Origin: Aureimonas altamirensis
Lineage (GTDB): Bacteria; Pseudomonadota; Alphaproteobacteria; Rhizobiales; Rhizobiaceae
Assembly (NCBI RefSeq): GCF_023702225.1
Contig: NZ_JAMQCO010000003.1
Span: 320,435 to 384,434 of the forward strand
Length of the DNA stretch: 64,000 nt
Direction: 5' to 3'
A model generated the notes under the pieces. The model saw only the letters and a list, made by a program, of their open reading frames with translations, searched no databases and was not told where the DNA came from. Shown here piece by piece: positions 46,439-56,092 of this stretch. The position numbers and the translations under genes were made by a program. How positions within the stretch are numbered: position 1 is the first letter of the stretch; each line of letters begins with the position of its first letter.

Positions 46439-47485
46439 TTAACGGATCACCTGCCCGTCCTGGGGGGAGAAGAAGATGCGCACCAGCTGACCTTGACCGG
46501 GCGGCGGACGGGTCGGGTCGTTGAAGGTATCGACGAGGGCCGAGCCACCGGCCGTGGCCACGCGCAAACGAACGACGGAGCCCAGGAAGGCCACCTGTTC
46601 CACCGTGCCGGACACCCCGTTGCTGCGCCGTTCGCTGGCGTCCAGCGACAGGGCCTCCGGCCGCAATGCCAGGGTGACGGCTTCGCCTTCGCGGCCCTGC
46701 TCGCCGTCGACGGCGACGGCCTCATCGCCCAGCAGCACCCGCCCGCCGGGCGCGGAACGACCTTCGAGTAGGCTGAGATTGCCGACGAAGGAAGCGACGA
46801 AGCGGCTGGCCGGCCGGTTGTAGATCTCGAAGGGGGCGCCGACCTGCTCGATCCGGCCCTCGCTCATCACCACGATCCGGTCGGACATGGAAAGGGCCTC
46901 TTCCTGGTCATGCGTCACGTAGATCGTGGTGATGCCCAGTTCCTGCTGCAGGGCGCGGATCTCCTCGCGCAGGGACACGCGGATCTTGGCGTCCAGCGCC
47001 GACAGCGGCTCGTCCAGAAGCAGCACGCGCGGCCGCACCGCGATGGCCCGCGCCAGCGCCACACGCTGCTGCTGGCCGCCGGACAACTGGTAGGGATAGC
47101 GGCCGGCGACATGCGGCAGCTTGATCATCTCCAGCATTTCCTTCACGCGCGCATCGATCTCGGCGCGCGGGCGGCCGGCCACCTTGAGCCCGAAAGCGAC
47201 GTTGTCGGCGATGGAAAGGTTCGGAAACAGCGCATAGGACTGGAAAACCATGCCGATCCGCCGCTGGTTGGGCGACAGGGGGCCGACATCCTGTCCGTCG
47301 ATATGGATCGTGCCGGCCGTCGGGGTTTCGAAGCCGGCCACCATGCGCAGGGTCGTCGTCTTGCCGCAGCCGGAGGGGCCGAGAAACGAGATGAATTCGC
47401 CTCGCTGCACGGAAAGATCGAAATTCTCGACGACGGCGTTGTGCTGATAGGTCTTGCGCAACCCGGACAGTTCCAGAAACCCCAT
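46439..47485 (-). CDS. ABC transporter ATP-binding protein (iron/spermidine/phosphonate type)
   Basis: A 348-residue ATPase of the PotA/FbpC/PhnT class. Walker A GPSGCGKTTTLRMVAG, Q-loop MVFQSYALFPNLS, signature [14 protein letters not shown], Walker B LLLDEPLSALD, H-loop [13 protein letters not shown], then a TOBE domain (VTLALRPEALSL). Fourth gene of an operon with a binding protein and two permeases; 3 bases after the second permease gene. Substrate is not fixed by sequence; 2-aminoethylphosphonate or Fe3+ are the family's main options. Confidence 0.92.
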   Translation of the reverse strand: MGFLELSGLRKTYQHNAVVENFDLSVQRGEFISFLGPSGCGKTTTLRMVAGFETPTAGTIHIDGQDVGPLSPNQRRIGMVFQSYALFPNLSIADNVAFGLKVAGRPRAEIDARVKEMLEMIKLPHVAGRYPYQLSGGQQQRVALARAIAVRPRVLLLDEPLSALDAKIRVSLREEIRALQQELGITTIYVTHDQEEALSMSDRIVVMSEGRIEQVGAPFEIYNRPASRFVASFVGNLSLLEGRSAPGGRVLLGDEAVAVDGEQGREGEAVTLALRPEALSLDASERRSNGVSGTVEQVAFLGSVVRLRVATAGGSALVDTFNDPTRPPPGQGQLVRIFFSPQDGQVIR

Positions 47486-47488
47486 GTC

Positions 47489-48310
47489 TTACCCTTCCTG
47501 GCGGCGGCGGAACCAGCGGCGCGGCGGCGCCTTGGCCTGCCCCGGCGTCGCGCCGCCCACGAATTGCAGCATGACCATGCAGCCCCACGTCACCGCGAAG
47601 GCGATCATGGCAAGCGCGGCCGGCTCGTAGGCGCGGTTGGCGCCGATCAGTTGCAGATACGGTCCGAAGGCCGGGCGATTGAGGAGGCTGGCGATGACGA
47701 ATTCGCCGATCACGATGGCGAAGGTCAGGAAGGCGCCGGACAGGACGGCCGCCCGTACATTGGGCAGGATGACGCGCCACAGCACGGTGCGACGCCTTGC
47801 GCCGAGGCTTTCGGCGGCCTCCGTCAGCGTCCGGATGTCGATGGCGGTCAGCCCGGTGTCCACCGCACGGTACATGTAAGGCAGCGACAGGATGACGTAG
47901 CCGAACACCATCAGCACGTTGGTGCCTGCGACGGTGCCCGTGAAAGGCAGCCACGACGACGAATTGTACAGGCGCAGATAGCCGAACACGATCACGATGG
48001 GCGGAATCACCAGGGGCAGCAAGGTGACGAACTCGACCCAGGGCCGCAGGCGCGGAAGGCGCAGCCGGACCCAGTAGGCCGTGGGCACCACCAGGAGCGC
48101 GCCGATTGCGATGGTTGCCAGCGCCGCCACTACCGAGAACAGGAATGTCTGGTGGAAACGGGGATCGGCGAAGACGACGCGATAGGCCTCGAAGCTCCAT
48201 TGCCCCCGCAGCATCGACAGCGAAAACTGGAACGTCGCCACCAGCGGCAGCAGGAAGTAGAGCGCCCCGACGAACACCGCGATCCAGGGCCCGATGCGGC
48301 GGGCGCTCAT
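47489..48310 (-). CDS. ABC transporter permease (second)
   Basis: A 273-residue inner-membrane permease with six helices, beginning MSARRIGPWIAVFVGALYFLLP. The EAA motif TEAAESLGARRRTVLWRVILP contacts the ATPase. Its ATG at 48310 overlaps the first permease's stop by 4 bases. The C-terminus is unusually basic (PPRRWFRRRQEG). Works with the first permease as a heterodimer. Confidence 0.9.
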   Translation of the reverse strand: MSARRIGPWIAVFVGALYFLLPLVATFQFSLSMLRGQWSFEAYRVVFADPRFHQTFLFSVVAALATIAIGALLVVPTAYWVRLRLPRLRPWVEFVTLLPLVIPPIVIVFGYLRLYNSSSWLPFTGTVAGTNVLMVFGYVILSLPYMYRAVDTGLTAIDIRTLTEAAESLGARRRTVLWRVILPNVRAAVLSGAFLTFAIVIGEFVIASLLNRPAFGPYLQLIGANRAYEPAALAMIAFAVTWGCMVMLQFVGGATPGQAKAPPRRWFRRRQEG

Positions 48311-49212
48311 TTGAGCCACCTTTCGGCGCGGGTTCGCAGCCAGATGTAGAGCACGTTGGAACAGCCGGTGATGAGGATCATGCCGACGGCAAGGGCATAG
48401 CCGAGATGCGGATTGTAGAGGACGTCGCCGCGGATCTGCGCATAGAGCAGGATGGGCACGATGTTGAGCGAGGATCCCGTCAGGGCGTAGGCCGTCGCAA
48501 CCGCGCCGAACGCGTTGGCGAAGAGCAGCAGGAAGCAGCCCAGAAGACTGGGGAACAACACCGGCAGGGCGACCATGCGCCAGTACTGCCAGCGCGATGC
48601 ACCGAGGATGGAAGCCGCTTCGCGCCACTCCTTCTTCAGCCCGTCGAGCGCCGGCGCGATGATCAGCACCATCAACGGGATCTGGAAATACAGGTAGGTG
48701 ATCGTCAGGCCCCAGAACGACAGGAGGTTGAAGCCGAGGCGATAGATATTGACGCCGAACGCTTCGTTCAGGAACACCGTCACGAGCCCCAGCCTGCCGA
48801 GCGTGGCCAGGAAGGCGAAGGCCAGCGGAATGCCGGCGAAGTTGGAGGCGACGCCGGAGAACGTCGTGACGGTGGGGCGCACCCAGCGCGGCAGATTGCC
48901 GTGCACGATGGCATAGGCCAGGAAAAAGCCGATCAGCGCGCCCAGCGCGGCGGAGGCCAGGCTGACGCGAATGGATATCCAGTAGGCGGCCATGATCTGC
49001 GGCTGGAACAGGCCGATCATGTTGGCGAGCGTGAAGTTGCCTTCCGGATCCTGGAACGCGCCGACCACCAGGTACAGCGTAGGCGCCACCAGGAACAGGA
49101 GTGCGAACAGGAAGAAGGGGACGACCCCAAGCCAGGACAGGGACAGCTTGCGCCTCGCCGGGGCCCCGGCGGGCGTCCCTGCCGGCAGGCCGGCCCGTGC
49201 CATTGTGGCCAT
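48307..49212 (-). CDS. ABC transporter permease (first)
   Basis: A 301-residue permease with a Pro/Ala-rich cytoplasmic N-terminus and about six helices (LGVVPFFLFALLFLVAPTLYLVV first). EAA loop WREAASILGASRWQYWRMVALP. Start chosen at 49212 (MATMARAG); a further in-frame ATG is at 49203. A stem-loop and 69 bases separate it from the binding-protein gene. Confidence 0.9.
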   Translation of the reverse strand: MATMARAGLPAGTPAGAPARRKLSLSWLGVVPFFLFALLFLVAPTLYLVVGAFQDPEGNFTLANMIGLFQPQIMAAYWISIRVSLASAALGALIGFFLAYAIVHGNLPRWVRPTVTTFSGVASNFAGIPLAFAFLATLGRLGLVTVFLNEAFGVNIYRLGFNLLSFWGLTITYLYFQIPLMVLIIAPALDGLKKEWREAASILGASRWQYWRMVALPVLFPSLLGCFLLLFANAFGAVATAYALTGSSLNIVPILLYAQIRGDVLYNPHLGYALAVGMILITGCSNVLYIWLRTRAERWLK

Positions 49213-49250
49213 GAAACCCCGCTTGTCGGAAGTTGCCGGACGGACGGAAA

Positions 49251-49274
49251 GGGCGCACGGCATGCCGCGCGCCC
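49251..49274 (-). terminator. Stem-loop between binding-protein and permease genes
   Basis: GGGCGC and GCGCCC flank a self-complementary GGCATGCC core. It lies just after the binding-protein stop on the minus strand and probably acts as an mRNA-protecting or partial termination element, as is usual between a binding protein and its permeases. Confidence 0.5.
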
Positions 49275-49281
49275 CTAAGCC

Positions 49282-50382
49282 TTACTGGACGTTGGCGCCC
49301 ACGACCTCGTCCCACTTGGCGGTAATCACGGCCTTGGCCTCGTCCTGCTCGGCGACGCTGGGGAACTTGGCCTCGTTGTAGGCTTCGGCCGGCGGCAGGC
49401 GGTCCAGCATCTCCTGCGGGATCTTGCCGGCCTCGGCCATGGCGTTGAAGCGGATCGGGTGGCAATAGCCTTTCAGCCAGGCAAGCTGGCCCTCGTCGGA
49501 ATAGAGATATTCCATCCACAGCTTCGCGGCATTGGGATGCGGCGCATAGGCGCTGATCGCCTGCACGTAGACACCGGCGAGCACGCCCGTCTTCGGCACC
49601 ACGACCTCGACTTCCGGGTTGCCGGCCAGCGTGTCGCGGCCCGACAGGGCGTTATAGTCCCAGCGGATCATGATGGGGGTGGTGCCCTGCGCCAGCGAGG
49701 CCGGCTTGCCGATCACCGGAACGAAGTTGCCGGCGGCATTCAATTCCTTGAAGAACTGCAGGCCGGCTTCGGCGATCTCGGTGGGAGAGCCGTCCGGCTT
49801 GCGCGACAGGCCCGCCGCGTAAACCGCCTGGATAGCCTGGGCCGACGCGCGCGGATCGCCGGCCAGCGCAACCGAATTCGCGTATTCCGGCTTCAGGAGA
49901 TCTTCCCAGTCGGCCGGGGCCGTCTCGACGATGTCCTTGTTGATCTCGAAGGAAAGGACGCCGTAGTAGTCGCCGTACCAATGGCCGTCCGCATCCTTCG
50001 CGTCGTCCGGAATCTCGTCCCAGGTCGCGACCTTGTAGGGCTGCACCAGCCCTTCGGCCTGCGCCGCCGGTCCGAAGGACAGGCCGACATCCAGCACGTC
50101 GGGGGCCTGGGGGCCGGTATTGCCCTTGTTGGCCTTGACGGCCTCGATCTCGTCGGCCGAACCGGCATCCGGATTCAGCTCGTTGACGGTCAGGCCGTAC
50201 TTGTCCTTGAAGCCGGCGATCACCTCGCCGTAGTTGCACCAGTCGTGCGGCAGCGCGATCGTGGTGAGCTGCCCCTCTTCCTTGGCGGCCGCCACCAGGG
50301 CGTCCATCGACGCTTCCTGGGCGAACGCCGCGCTCGTGGACATGGCCACCAGCGCGACGAGCGAGATCGAACGTTTGAACAT
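49282..50382 (-). CDS. ABC transporter substrate-binding protein (AfuA/2-aminoethylphosphonate type)
   Basis: A 366-residue periplasmic protein. Signal peptide MFKRSISLVALVAMSTSAAFA, then MDALVAAAKEEGQLTTIALP, typical of the COG1840 (iron/phosphonate) binding proteins. CNYGEVIAGFKDKYGL and the later PIMIRWDYNALSG are characteristic of members with uncertain ligands. No Tyr-Tyr iron-binding pair is obvious near the C-terminus, so an organic anion or phosphonate is at least as likely as Fe3+. First gene of the transport operon; the downstream PhoD-like gene favours a phosphorus compound. Confidence 0.88.
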   Translation of the reverse strand: MFKRSISLVALVAMSTSAAFAQEASMDALVAAAKEEGQLTTIALPHDWCNYGEVIAGFKDKYGLTVNELNPDAGSADEIEAVKANKGNTGPQAPDVLDVGLSFGPAAQAEGLVQPYKVATWDEIPDDAKDADGHWYGDYYGVLSFEINKDIVETAPADWEDLLKPEYANSVALAGDPRASAQAIQAVYAAGLSRKPDGSPTEIAEAGLQFFKELNAAGNFVPVIGKPASLAQGTTPIMIRWDYNALSGRDTLAGNPEVEVVVPKTGVLAGVYVQAISAYAPHPNAAKLWMEYLYSDEGQLAWLKGYCHPIRFNAMAEAGKIPQEMLDRLPPAEAYNEAKFPSVAEQDEAKAVITAKWDEVVGANVQ

Positions 50383-50472
50383 CTTGTATCCCCTGCTTCC
50401 CTCAAGCGGCGGGAAGGCAGGATTTTCGCCCCTGCCACCCGGTGTGAACGCATCGCCTCATATGCGGCCCGG

Positions 50473-50568
50473 ATGACAGGCGGGTGACGATTGAACACCC
50501 GATCAACGCGGCGCTGCCGGAGCACAAGAGAAGCGTCTTCCCAAAACTTGTGCAAGCAAAAATGACAG
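50473..50568 (-). promoter_or_regulatory. Two CTGTCAT half-sites upstream of the ABC/phosphatase operon
   Basis: On the minus strand CTGTCAT occurs at 50568-50562 and again at 50479-50473. This is the 7-base unit of the rhizobial Pho box (two units spaced by 4 bases). Neither copy has a convincing second unit at the right spacing, so this is weak support for phosphate control. The rest of the 208-base gap (50383-50590) holds no gene. Confidence 0.25.
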
Positions 50569-50590
50569 GCAGCGACGCGTCGTGGCGGAG

Positions 50591-51619
50591 CTACTCCTTT
50601 CGTGCCGTCGCGCGGCTCTTGAGAAGGCTGGCGACGGTGGTGATGACCAGGATGCCGATGATGACCGACAGCGAGAAGCTGGTCTCGATGTGCGGCAGGC
50701 CCTCGATCGGCTGGCCATCGTTGAGGAAGGGCAGCGTGTTCGCCTCCATGGCGTGGATGATCAGCTTGACGCCGATGAAGCCGAGGATGAGCGCCAGGCC
50801 GAAGCCCAGATAGACCAGCCGGTCCAGCAGTCCGCCCAGAAGGAAGTAAAGCTGCAGCAGACCGAGCAGCGCGAAGGCGTTGGCAGTGAACACGATGTAG
50901 GGCGCGTTCGTCAGGCCGTAGATCGCGGGGATCGAATCCAGCGCGAACAGAAGGTCCGTCATGCCCAGCGCCAGAATGACGATGAACATCGGGGTGAAGT
51001 AGCGTTGGCCGTTCTCGATGACCGTCAGCGCATTGCCGCGGAAATCGTCGGTGGTGCGCAGGTGCTTCTGGAACCACTTCACCAGGGCGTTCGGCTCGTA
51101 TTCCTCGTCGGTGCTCTTGGCCCCGTGCGAGAAGCTTTCCACTGCCAGCTTGTACGCCGTCCACAAGAGGAACGCCCCGAACAGGTAGAACACCCAGGAA
51201 TAGCGCTCGATGGCAGCAGCGCCGAGGGCAATGAAGATGCCGCGCATGATCAGCGCGATGACGATGCCGATCAGAAGCGCCTTCTGCTGGTAGGCGGCCG
51301 GAACGCGGAAGCTCTTCATGATGATCACGAAGACGAAGAGGTTGTCGACCGAAAGGCTTTTCTCGGTGATGAAACCGGCGAAATACTCGACGCCGTGCTG
51401 CCGGTCCCAGAAATGCAGGACGCCCCAGCCGAACAGCAGCGCCAGCGCGACATAGAATGTCGACCAGATCGCCGATTCGCGGAATGTGGGTTCGTGCGGC
51501 TTGCGCACATGCGTGAAGAAGTCGAACACGAAAAGGGCCGCGATGCCACCAATGGTGGCAAGCCAGACCCAGGTCGGCACCACATCGGGCGCAAGCCCGT
51601 CAATCGCCGTCTGTTCCAA
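50591..51619 (-). CDS. TerC family integral membrane protein (Alx-like)
   Basis: A 342-residue protein with about nine helices. The paired Asp motifs typical of TerC/Alx are visible (KSLSVDNLFVFVIIMKSF and DLLFALDSIPAIYGLT). Family members export Mn2+ or are linked to tellurite and pH responses. A central cytoplasmic loop contains EEYEPNALVKWFQKHLR, as in E. coli Alx. I see no yybP-ykoY (manganese) riboswitch in the 147-base leader. Single-gene unit. Confidence 0.93.
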   Translation of the reverse strand: MEQTAIDGLAPDVVPTWVWLATIGGIAALFVFDFFTHVRKPHEPTFRESAIWSTFYVALALLFGWGVLHFWDRQHGVEYFAGFITEKSLSVDNLFVFVIIMKSFRVPAAYQQKALLIGIVIALIMRGIFIALGAAAIERYSWVFYLFGAFLLWTAYKLAVESFSHGAKSTDEEYEPNALVKWFQKHLRTTDDFRGNALTVIENGQRYFTPMFIVILALGMTDLLFALDSIPAIYGLTNAPYIVFTANAFALLGLLQLYFLLGGLLDRLVYLGFGLALILGFIGVKLIIHAMEANTLPFLNDGQPIEGLPHIETSFSLSVIIGILVITTVASLLKSRATARKE

Positions 51620-51727
51620 GAGAATCTCCGTTCAGGACGCGCCGCAATACACCGTCAGGATTTGTTCGTCACCGGCGTTCAAACGGATATAGCGAAGTTG
51701 TGATCTGCCGGTTTCCGAAGCAACGGT

Positions 51728-51751
51728 CGGCCCGGCGGGGATGCCGGGCCA
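51728..51751 (-). terminator. Hairpin after transketolase gene
   Basis: GGCCCGGC and GCCGGGCC form a perfect 8-base stem about 16 bases past the tkt stop on the minus strand. No T-run follows; weak terminator or 3' stabiliser. Confidence 0.45.
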
Positions 51752-51766
51752 ACCTCTCGCGTGGGC

Positions 51767-53785
51767 TTAGATGAGCTCGCGCGCGGCCTTTGCCACGGCG
51801 TCGGCGGTGATGCCGAACTTTTCGTAGAGCTTGGGCGCCGGGCCCGACGCGCCAAAGCCGTGCATGCCGATGAAGCGGCCATTCTCGCCGATCCAGCGGT
51901 CCCATCCGAAGCCGCTCGCCGCTTCGACTGCCACGCGCGGCGCGGTGCCGAGGACTTCGGCGCGGTAGCCGGCATCCTGCTCGGCGAAGAGGTCGAGGCA
52001 CGGCGCCGACACAACGGCGGCCGCAACCCCCTCGCCTTTCAGCTTCTCGGCTGCGGCCAGGGCGATCTCGACTTCCGAACCGGTGGCGATCAGCGTCACC
52101 TGCCGTGCGCCGCCCTCGGCCTCGCGGAGCACGTAGGCGCCGCGCCTGGAGCGGTTCTCGGCCACGTCGCCCGCACGTACTGTGGGCAGGTTCTGGCGCG
52201 ACAGCGACAGGACCGTCGGGCGCTCGGTGCTCGTCAGCGCGATCTCCCAGGCCTCTGCCGTCTCGATGGCGTCCGCCGGGCGGAAGACGTTCATGTTCGG
52301 CGTCGCGCGCAGCATCGCCAGATGCTCGATGGGCTGGTGGGTGGGGCCGTCCTCGCCGAGGCCGATGGAATCATGCGTCAGAACGTAGACGACGCGCTGT
52401 CCCATCAGGGCAGACAGGCGCATCGCCCCGCGCATGTAATCGGAAAAGACGAGGAAGGTGCCGCCGTAGGGGATGAACCCGCCATGCAGCGCCAGCCCGT
52501 TCATCACCGCGGCCATGGCGTGCTCGCGGATGCCGTAGTGGATATAGCGGCCGCCGTAATCGTCCGCCTGGACCGAGGCCATGCCCTTGGTGAGCGTAAA
52601 GACCGAATGGGTCAGGTCCGCCGAGCCGCCGATGGTCAGCGGCGTCATCGCATTGATGACCTCCAGCGTCGCCTCGGAGGATTTGCGCGTGGCAAGCTTG
52701 GGCGCCTCGTCCGACAGTTTCCGGCGATAGGCCGACATGCCTTCCGTGAAGTCGGCAGGCAGTTCGCAGGCGACGGCGGCATCGAACTCGGCCTTGCGGG
52801 CATGGGCCGCGTGCCGCTTTTCCCATTCGGCGCGGCGTTCCCGGTTCTTCTCGGCGATGGCACGCCATCCCTTCAGGACGGCGTCGGGAATGACGAACGG
52901 CTCGCTTTCCCACAGGAGCGCCTTGCGCGTCGCGGCGATCTCGTCATCGCCCAGCGGTGCGCCATGGCTCTTTTCGGAGCCGGCCAGCTTGGGCGAGCCG
53001 TAGCCGATCACCGTCTTGCAGGCGATCATGACGGGCTTGTCGGACGTCTTGGCCTTTGCGATGGCGTCGCGCACCGCATCCACGTCATGGCCGTCGACAT
53101 GCCAGGAGTCCCAGCCGGCGGCCTTGAACCGCGCGACCTGGTCGGTCGAGGTGGACAGGTTGGTCTTGCCGTCGATCGAGATGCCGTTATCGTCGAACAG
53201 GACGATCAGCTTGTTCAGCTTGAGGTGCCCGGCAAGGTCGATGGCCTCGTGGCTGATCCCTTCCATCAGGCAGCCGTCGCCGCAGATGACATAGGTGTAG
53301 TGGTCCACCAGATCGTCGCCGAAGCGCGCATTCATCATGCGTTCGGCCAGTGCGAAGCCCACCGCGTTGGTGATCCCCTGGCCGAGAGGGCCCGTCGTCG
53401 TCTCGATGCCCAGGGCATGGCCGTATTCGGGGTGGCCCGCCGTGCGCGCCCCGATCTGGCGGAAGTTGCGGAGCTCGTCGAGGGTCATGTCCTCGTAGCC
53501 CAGCAGGTAGTGCAGCGCGTAGAGCAGCATCGAGCCATGGCCGTTCGACAGCACGAAGCGGTCCCGGTCGGGCCAGTGCGGATCGGACGGATCCACATGC
53601 ACGAAATCCTGGAAGAGCACGGTCGCCACGTCGGCCATGCCCATCGGCATGCCCGGATGGCCGGAATTGGCCTTCTGCACGGCATCCATAGCCAGTGCGC
53701 GGATTGCATTCGCCATGTCGCGAGGGTGGTGATCGGTGCCGCTCGAGGCAACTGCGGGCGTCGGTTCTGCGCTCATGTGACTCAT
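51767..53785 (-). CDS. tkt: Transketolase
   Basis: Thiamine-diphosphate enzyme of the pentose phosphate and Calvin pathways, 672 residues. [16 protein letters not shown] and the cofactor motif [13 protein letters not shown] with [12 protein letters not shown] lie in the N-terminal domain; [22 protein letters not shown] and [20 protein letters not shown] mark the pyrimidine domain. Full length. Start at 53785 (MSHMSAEP) follows AAAGGAA. It lies 40 bases downstream of fbp, a pairing typical of Calvin-cycle clusters, but no other cbb gene is in the window. Confidence 0.96.
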   Translation of the reverse strand: MSHMSAEPTPAVASSGTDHHPRDMANAIRALAMDAVQKANSGHPGMPMGMADVATVLFQDFVHVDPSDPHWPDRDRFVLSNGHGSMLLYALHYLLGYEDMTLDELRNFRQIGARTAGHPEYGHALGIETTTGPLGQGITNAVGFALAERMMNARFGDDLVDHYTYVICGDGCLMEGISHEAIDLAGHLKLNKLIVLFDDNGISIDGKTNLSTSTDQVARFKAAGWDSWHVDGHDVDAVRDAIAKAKTSDKPVMIACKTVIGYGSPKLAGSEKSHGAPLGDDEIAATRKALLWESEPFVIPDAVLKGWRAIAEKNRERRAEWEKRHAAHARKAEFDAAVACELPADFTEGMSAYRRKLSDEAPKLATRKSSEATLEVINAMTPLTIGGSADLTHSVFTLTKGMASVQADDYGGRYIHYGIREHAMAAVMNGLALHGGFIPYGGTFLVFSDYMRGAMRLSALMGQRVVYVLTHDSIGLGEDGPTHQPIEHLAMLRATPNMNVFRPADAIETAEAWEIALTSTERPTVLSLSRQNLPTVRAGDVAENRSRRGAYVLREAEGGARQVTLIATGSEVEIALAAAEKLKGEGVAAAVVSAPCLDLFAEQDAGYRAEVLGTAPRVAVEAASGFGWDRWIGENGRFIGMHGFGASGPAPKLYEKFGITADAVAKAARELI

Positions 53786-53825
53786 TTCCTTTCCGTATTG
53801 CCGGCGACCACCAGGCCGCAAACTA

Positions 53826-54845
53826 TCAAAGATTGATCGCGCCGCGATCCCCGAAGACCGGCGAGACCTTGCCGATGGATTCCGGATCGCTGACGTAGCG
53901 CGCCACGGTCAGCACCTCCTCGCGCGATCCGAACACGATGGGCACGCGCTGGTGCAGTTTCTCCGGCACGATGTCCAGCAGCGGCCGGACGCCGTCCGTG
54001 CCGGCGCCACCCGCCTGCTCGGCCAGGAAGGCGATGGGATTCGCCTCGTAGACCAGGCGGATGCGCCCGTCCGCATACCCTTCGCGCGTATCGCCGGGGT
54101 AGAGATAGATGCCTCCGCGCAGGAAGATGCGATAGGCGTCCGCCACCGCCGATGCCACCCAGCGCATGTTGAAATTACGCTCCCGGGGGCCGTCGGCGCC
54201 GGCCAGGCAATCGTCGATATAGCGGCGGATCGGGGCATCCCAATAGCGCTGGTTCGAGGCGTTGATGGAGAATTCCTTTGCCTTCTCCGGAATCGACATT
54301 CCGGCGTCGACCTCGACGAAGTCGGCGGCGCCGGGCGCATGCAGGAAGACCTGGGTTCCCTGGCCCAGCGATACGACGAGCATCAGTTGCGGGCCATAGA
54401 TGAAGAAGCCGGCGGCAAGCTGGTCCCGGCCTTTCTGCCGGAAAACCGTGGCCGGATCTGCCCTGTGCGCGTCCGTGACGGGCAGGATGGAAAAGATCGT
54501 TCCGATCGAGACATTGGTCTCGATGTTGGACGATCCGTCCAGCGGATCGATGGCGAGCGCCAGCGTACCGTCGGCCGCCATGGGCTGGGCGTCATCCTGC
54601 TCTTCCGAACCGTAGAACGCCACCGCGCCGCGCCGCGCCGCGGCCACGAACAGGCGGTCGGCCGCAACGTCCAGGGCCTTCTGCACGTCGCCGCCGCCAT
54701 TATGCGCGTCGCCCACCGCCTCGCCGCCGACCGCGCCGCTGGCGATCAGTCCCGCGAGTTCGAGCGAAGCGTCGGCCAGTTGCCGGATCAGGCCGGCGAC
54801 ATCCCCGCGGCCGGTTTCCAGATAGGTGGTCAGCGTTCTCGCCAT
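53826..54845 (-). CDS. fbp: Fructose-1,6-bisphosphatase class I
   Basis: A 339-residue gluconeogenic phosphatase. The metal-binding loop [15 protein letters not shown] is diagnostic for class I, with [10 protein letters not shown] before it and [18 protein letters not shown] and [17 protein letters not shown] after. Start at 54845. It precedes tkt on the same strand, suggesting an operon for hexose/pentose carbon flow. Confidence 0.96.
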   Translation of the reverse strand: MARTLTTYLETGRGDVAGLIRQLADASLELAGLIASGAVGGEAVGDAHNGGGDVQKALDVAADRLFVAAARRGAVAFYGSEEQDDAQPMAADGTLALAIDPLDGSSNIETNVSIGTIFSILPVTDAHRADPATVFRQKGRDQLAAGFFIYGPQLMLVVSLGQGTQVFLHAPGAADFVEVDAGMSIPEKAKEFSINASNQRYWDAPIRRYIDDCLAGADGPRERNFNMRWVASAVADAYRIFLRGGIYLYPGDTREGYADGRIRLVYEANPIAFLAEQAGGAGTDGVRPLLDIVPEKLHQRVPIVFGSREEVLTVARYVSDPESIGKVSPVFGDRGAINL

Positions 54846-54918
54846 GTCGCGTCCTTCAGGAACTCAGATTCGTGACTGGAAGTCTCGTAGAGCCGAAAGG
54901 GCCCCGATGGAAGGCATT

Positions 54919-55959
54919 TTACCGCGGATCCAGCAGCCGCGCCTGCCGCAAGGCGGCAATATCCGCCGACCCCGTACAGAAGCAGGCGACCCGCAATTGC
55001 CAGATGATGGCCGAGAAATGTGAAATCACCGCGTCGGTCGAACGGTCGGCCGGGCCGAGGCCGGCCGCCGCCTGCCCCGCCATGTCCGCGCCCAGGCGCA
55101 GAACGCGGGCGACATCGACACCCGTGCGCACCCCGCCCGAACCGATAAGCGTGGTTTCGGGGCAGGCGACCCGCACGTCGGCGATGGCCCGGGCTGTCGG
55201 CACGCCCCAATCCGCGAAGGCCGCCGCCGCCGCCCGCATCGTCGGATCGCCCTGGCGTTGCGCTTCGATCGCCGCGAAGGACGTGCCGCCCGTGCCCGCG
55301 ACATCGATTGCCGCGACACCCGCGTCCACCAACCTTCGCGCGACCGGCGCCGACAGGCCCGCGCCGACCTCCTTGGCGACGACGGGCACGCCGATGGCCG
55401 GGGTCAATGCCTCGATGGCTGCGAGGATACCGCGAAAATCATGGTTGCCGCCCGGCTGGATCGCCTCCTGAAGCGGGTTGAGATGCAGGATCAGCGCGTC
55501 GGCCTCCAGCATGTCGACGGCGCGGCGTGCACCATCCGCGCCGAGGCCCGCCACAAGCTGCACCGCGCCGATATTGGCCAGGAGGGGAATATCCGGCGCC
55601 CGGCGCCTCAGGCCCGCGGTCAGGCCTTCGCAGGCGCGGCCCTCCAGCGCGATGCGCTGCGAGCCCACCGCAAGGGCGATCTTCAGGTGCTGCGCCGCTT
55701 CCGCCAGCCGCTCGTTGATGAGGCCGGCCCGCTCCGGCCCACCCGTCATGGAACTGATCAGCAGGGGCGCCGCCAGGTCCCGCCCCAGAAAACGCGCCGA
55801 AAGATCGATCGATTCCATGTCGATCTCCGGCAGGGCCACGTGCTCGAACCGAATGGCCGACAAGCCGTCGGCCGCACCGGCCACGATGCCCGCCCCCGAC
55901 AGGACCAGGTCGATATGATCGTTCTTGCGGTTCGAGATGTCGCCCCGGTGCATGTCCAT
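54919..55959 (-). CDS. fni: Type 2 isopentenyl-diphosphate delta-isomerase
   Basis: FMN- and NADPH-dependent interconversion of IPP and DMAPP, 346 residues. N-terminal [12 protein letters not shown] (with RKNDH contacting the substrate), LLISSMTGG (FMN site), [13 protein letters not shown] with the catalytic Gln/Glu, and [15 protein letters not shown] are all present. Start at 55959 (MDMHRGD). It lies divergently from crtE and feeds the carotenoid pathway with DMAPP. The shared 133-base region holds the promoters for both directions; I found no clear operator there. Confidence 0.94.
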   Translation of the reverse strand: MDMHRGDISNRKNDHIDLVLSGAGIVAGAADGLSAIRFEHVALPEIDMESIDLSARFLGRDLAAPLLISSMTGGPERAGLINERLAEAAQHLKIALAVGSQRIALEGRACEGLTAGLRRRAPDIPLLANIGAVQLVAGLGADGARRAVDMLEADALILHLNPLQEAIQPGGNHDFRGILAAIEALTPAIGVPVVAKEVGAGLSAPVARRLVDAGVAAIDVAGTGGTSFAAIEAQRQGDPTMRAAAAAFADWGVPTARAIADVRVACPETTLIGSGGVRTGVDVARVLRLGADMAGQAAAGLGPADRSTDAVISHFSAIIWQLRVACFCTGSADIAALRQARLLDPR

Positions 55960-56092
55960 TACGCCATTGTTTCCTTGCCCCCGCGTGCCGCTTCCGATCC
56001 GCGCCGGAAGGTGCTTACAATGCAGCCTCACGCACTAGATAGACTGCTGAGATGCGGGCGCAACCGCCCCATGGTCCTGGAGCATAGAAGCC

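Noticed and set aside
50473-50568. A complete Pho box
   Set aside because: Each CTGTCAT lacks a second unit at the required 4-base spacing; kept only as half-sites.
51620-51766. Manganese (yybP-ykoY) riboswitch before the TerC gene
   Set aside because: No conserved yybP-ykoY core could be read on the minus strand; only short GC hairpins are present.
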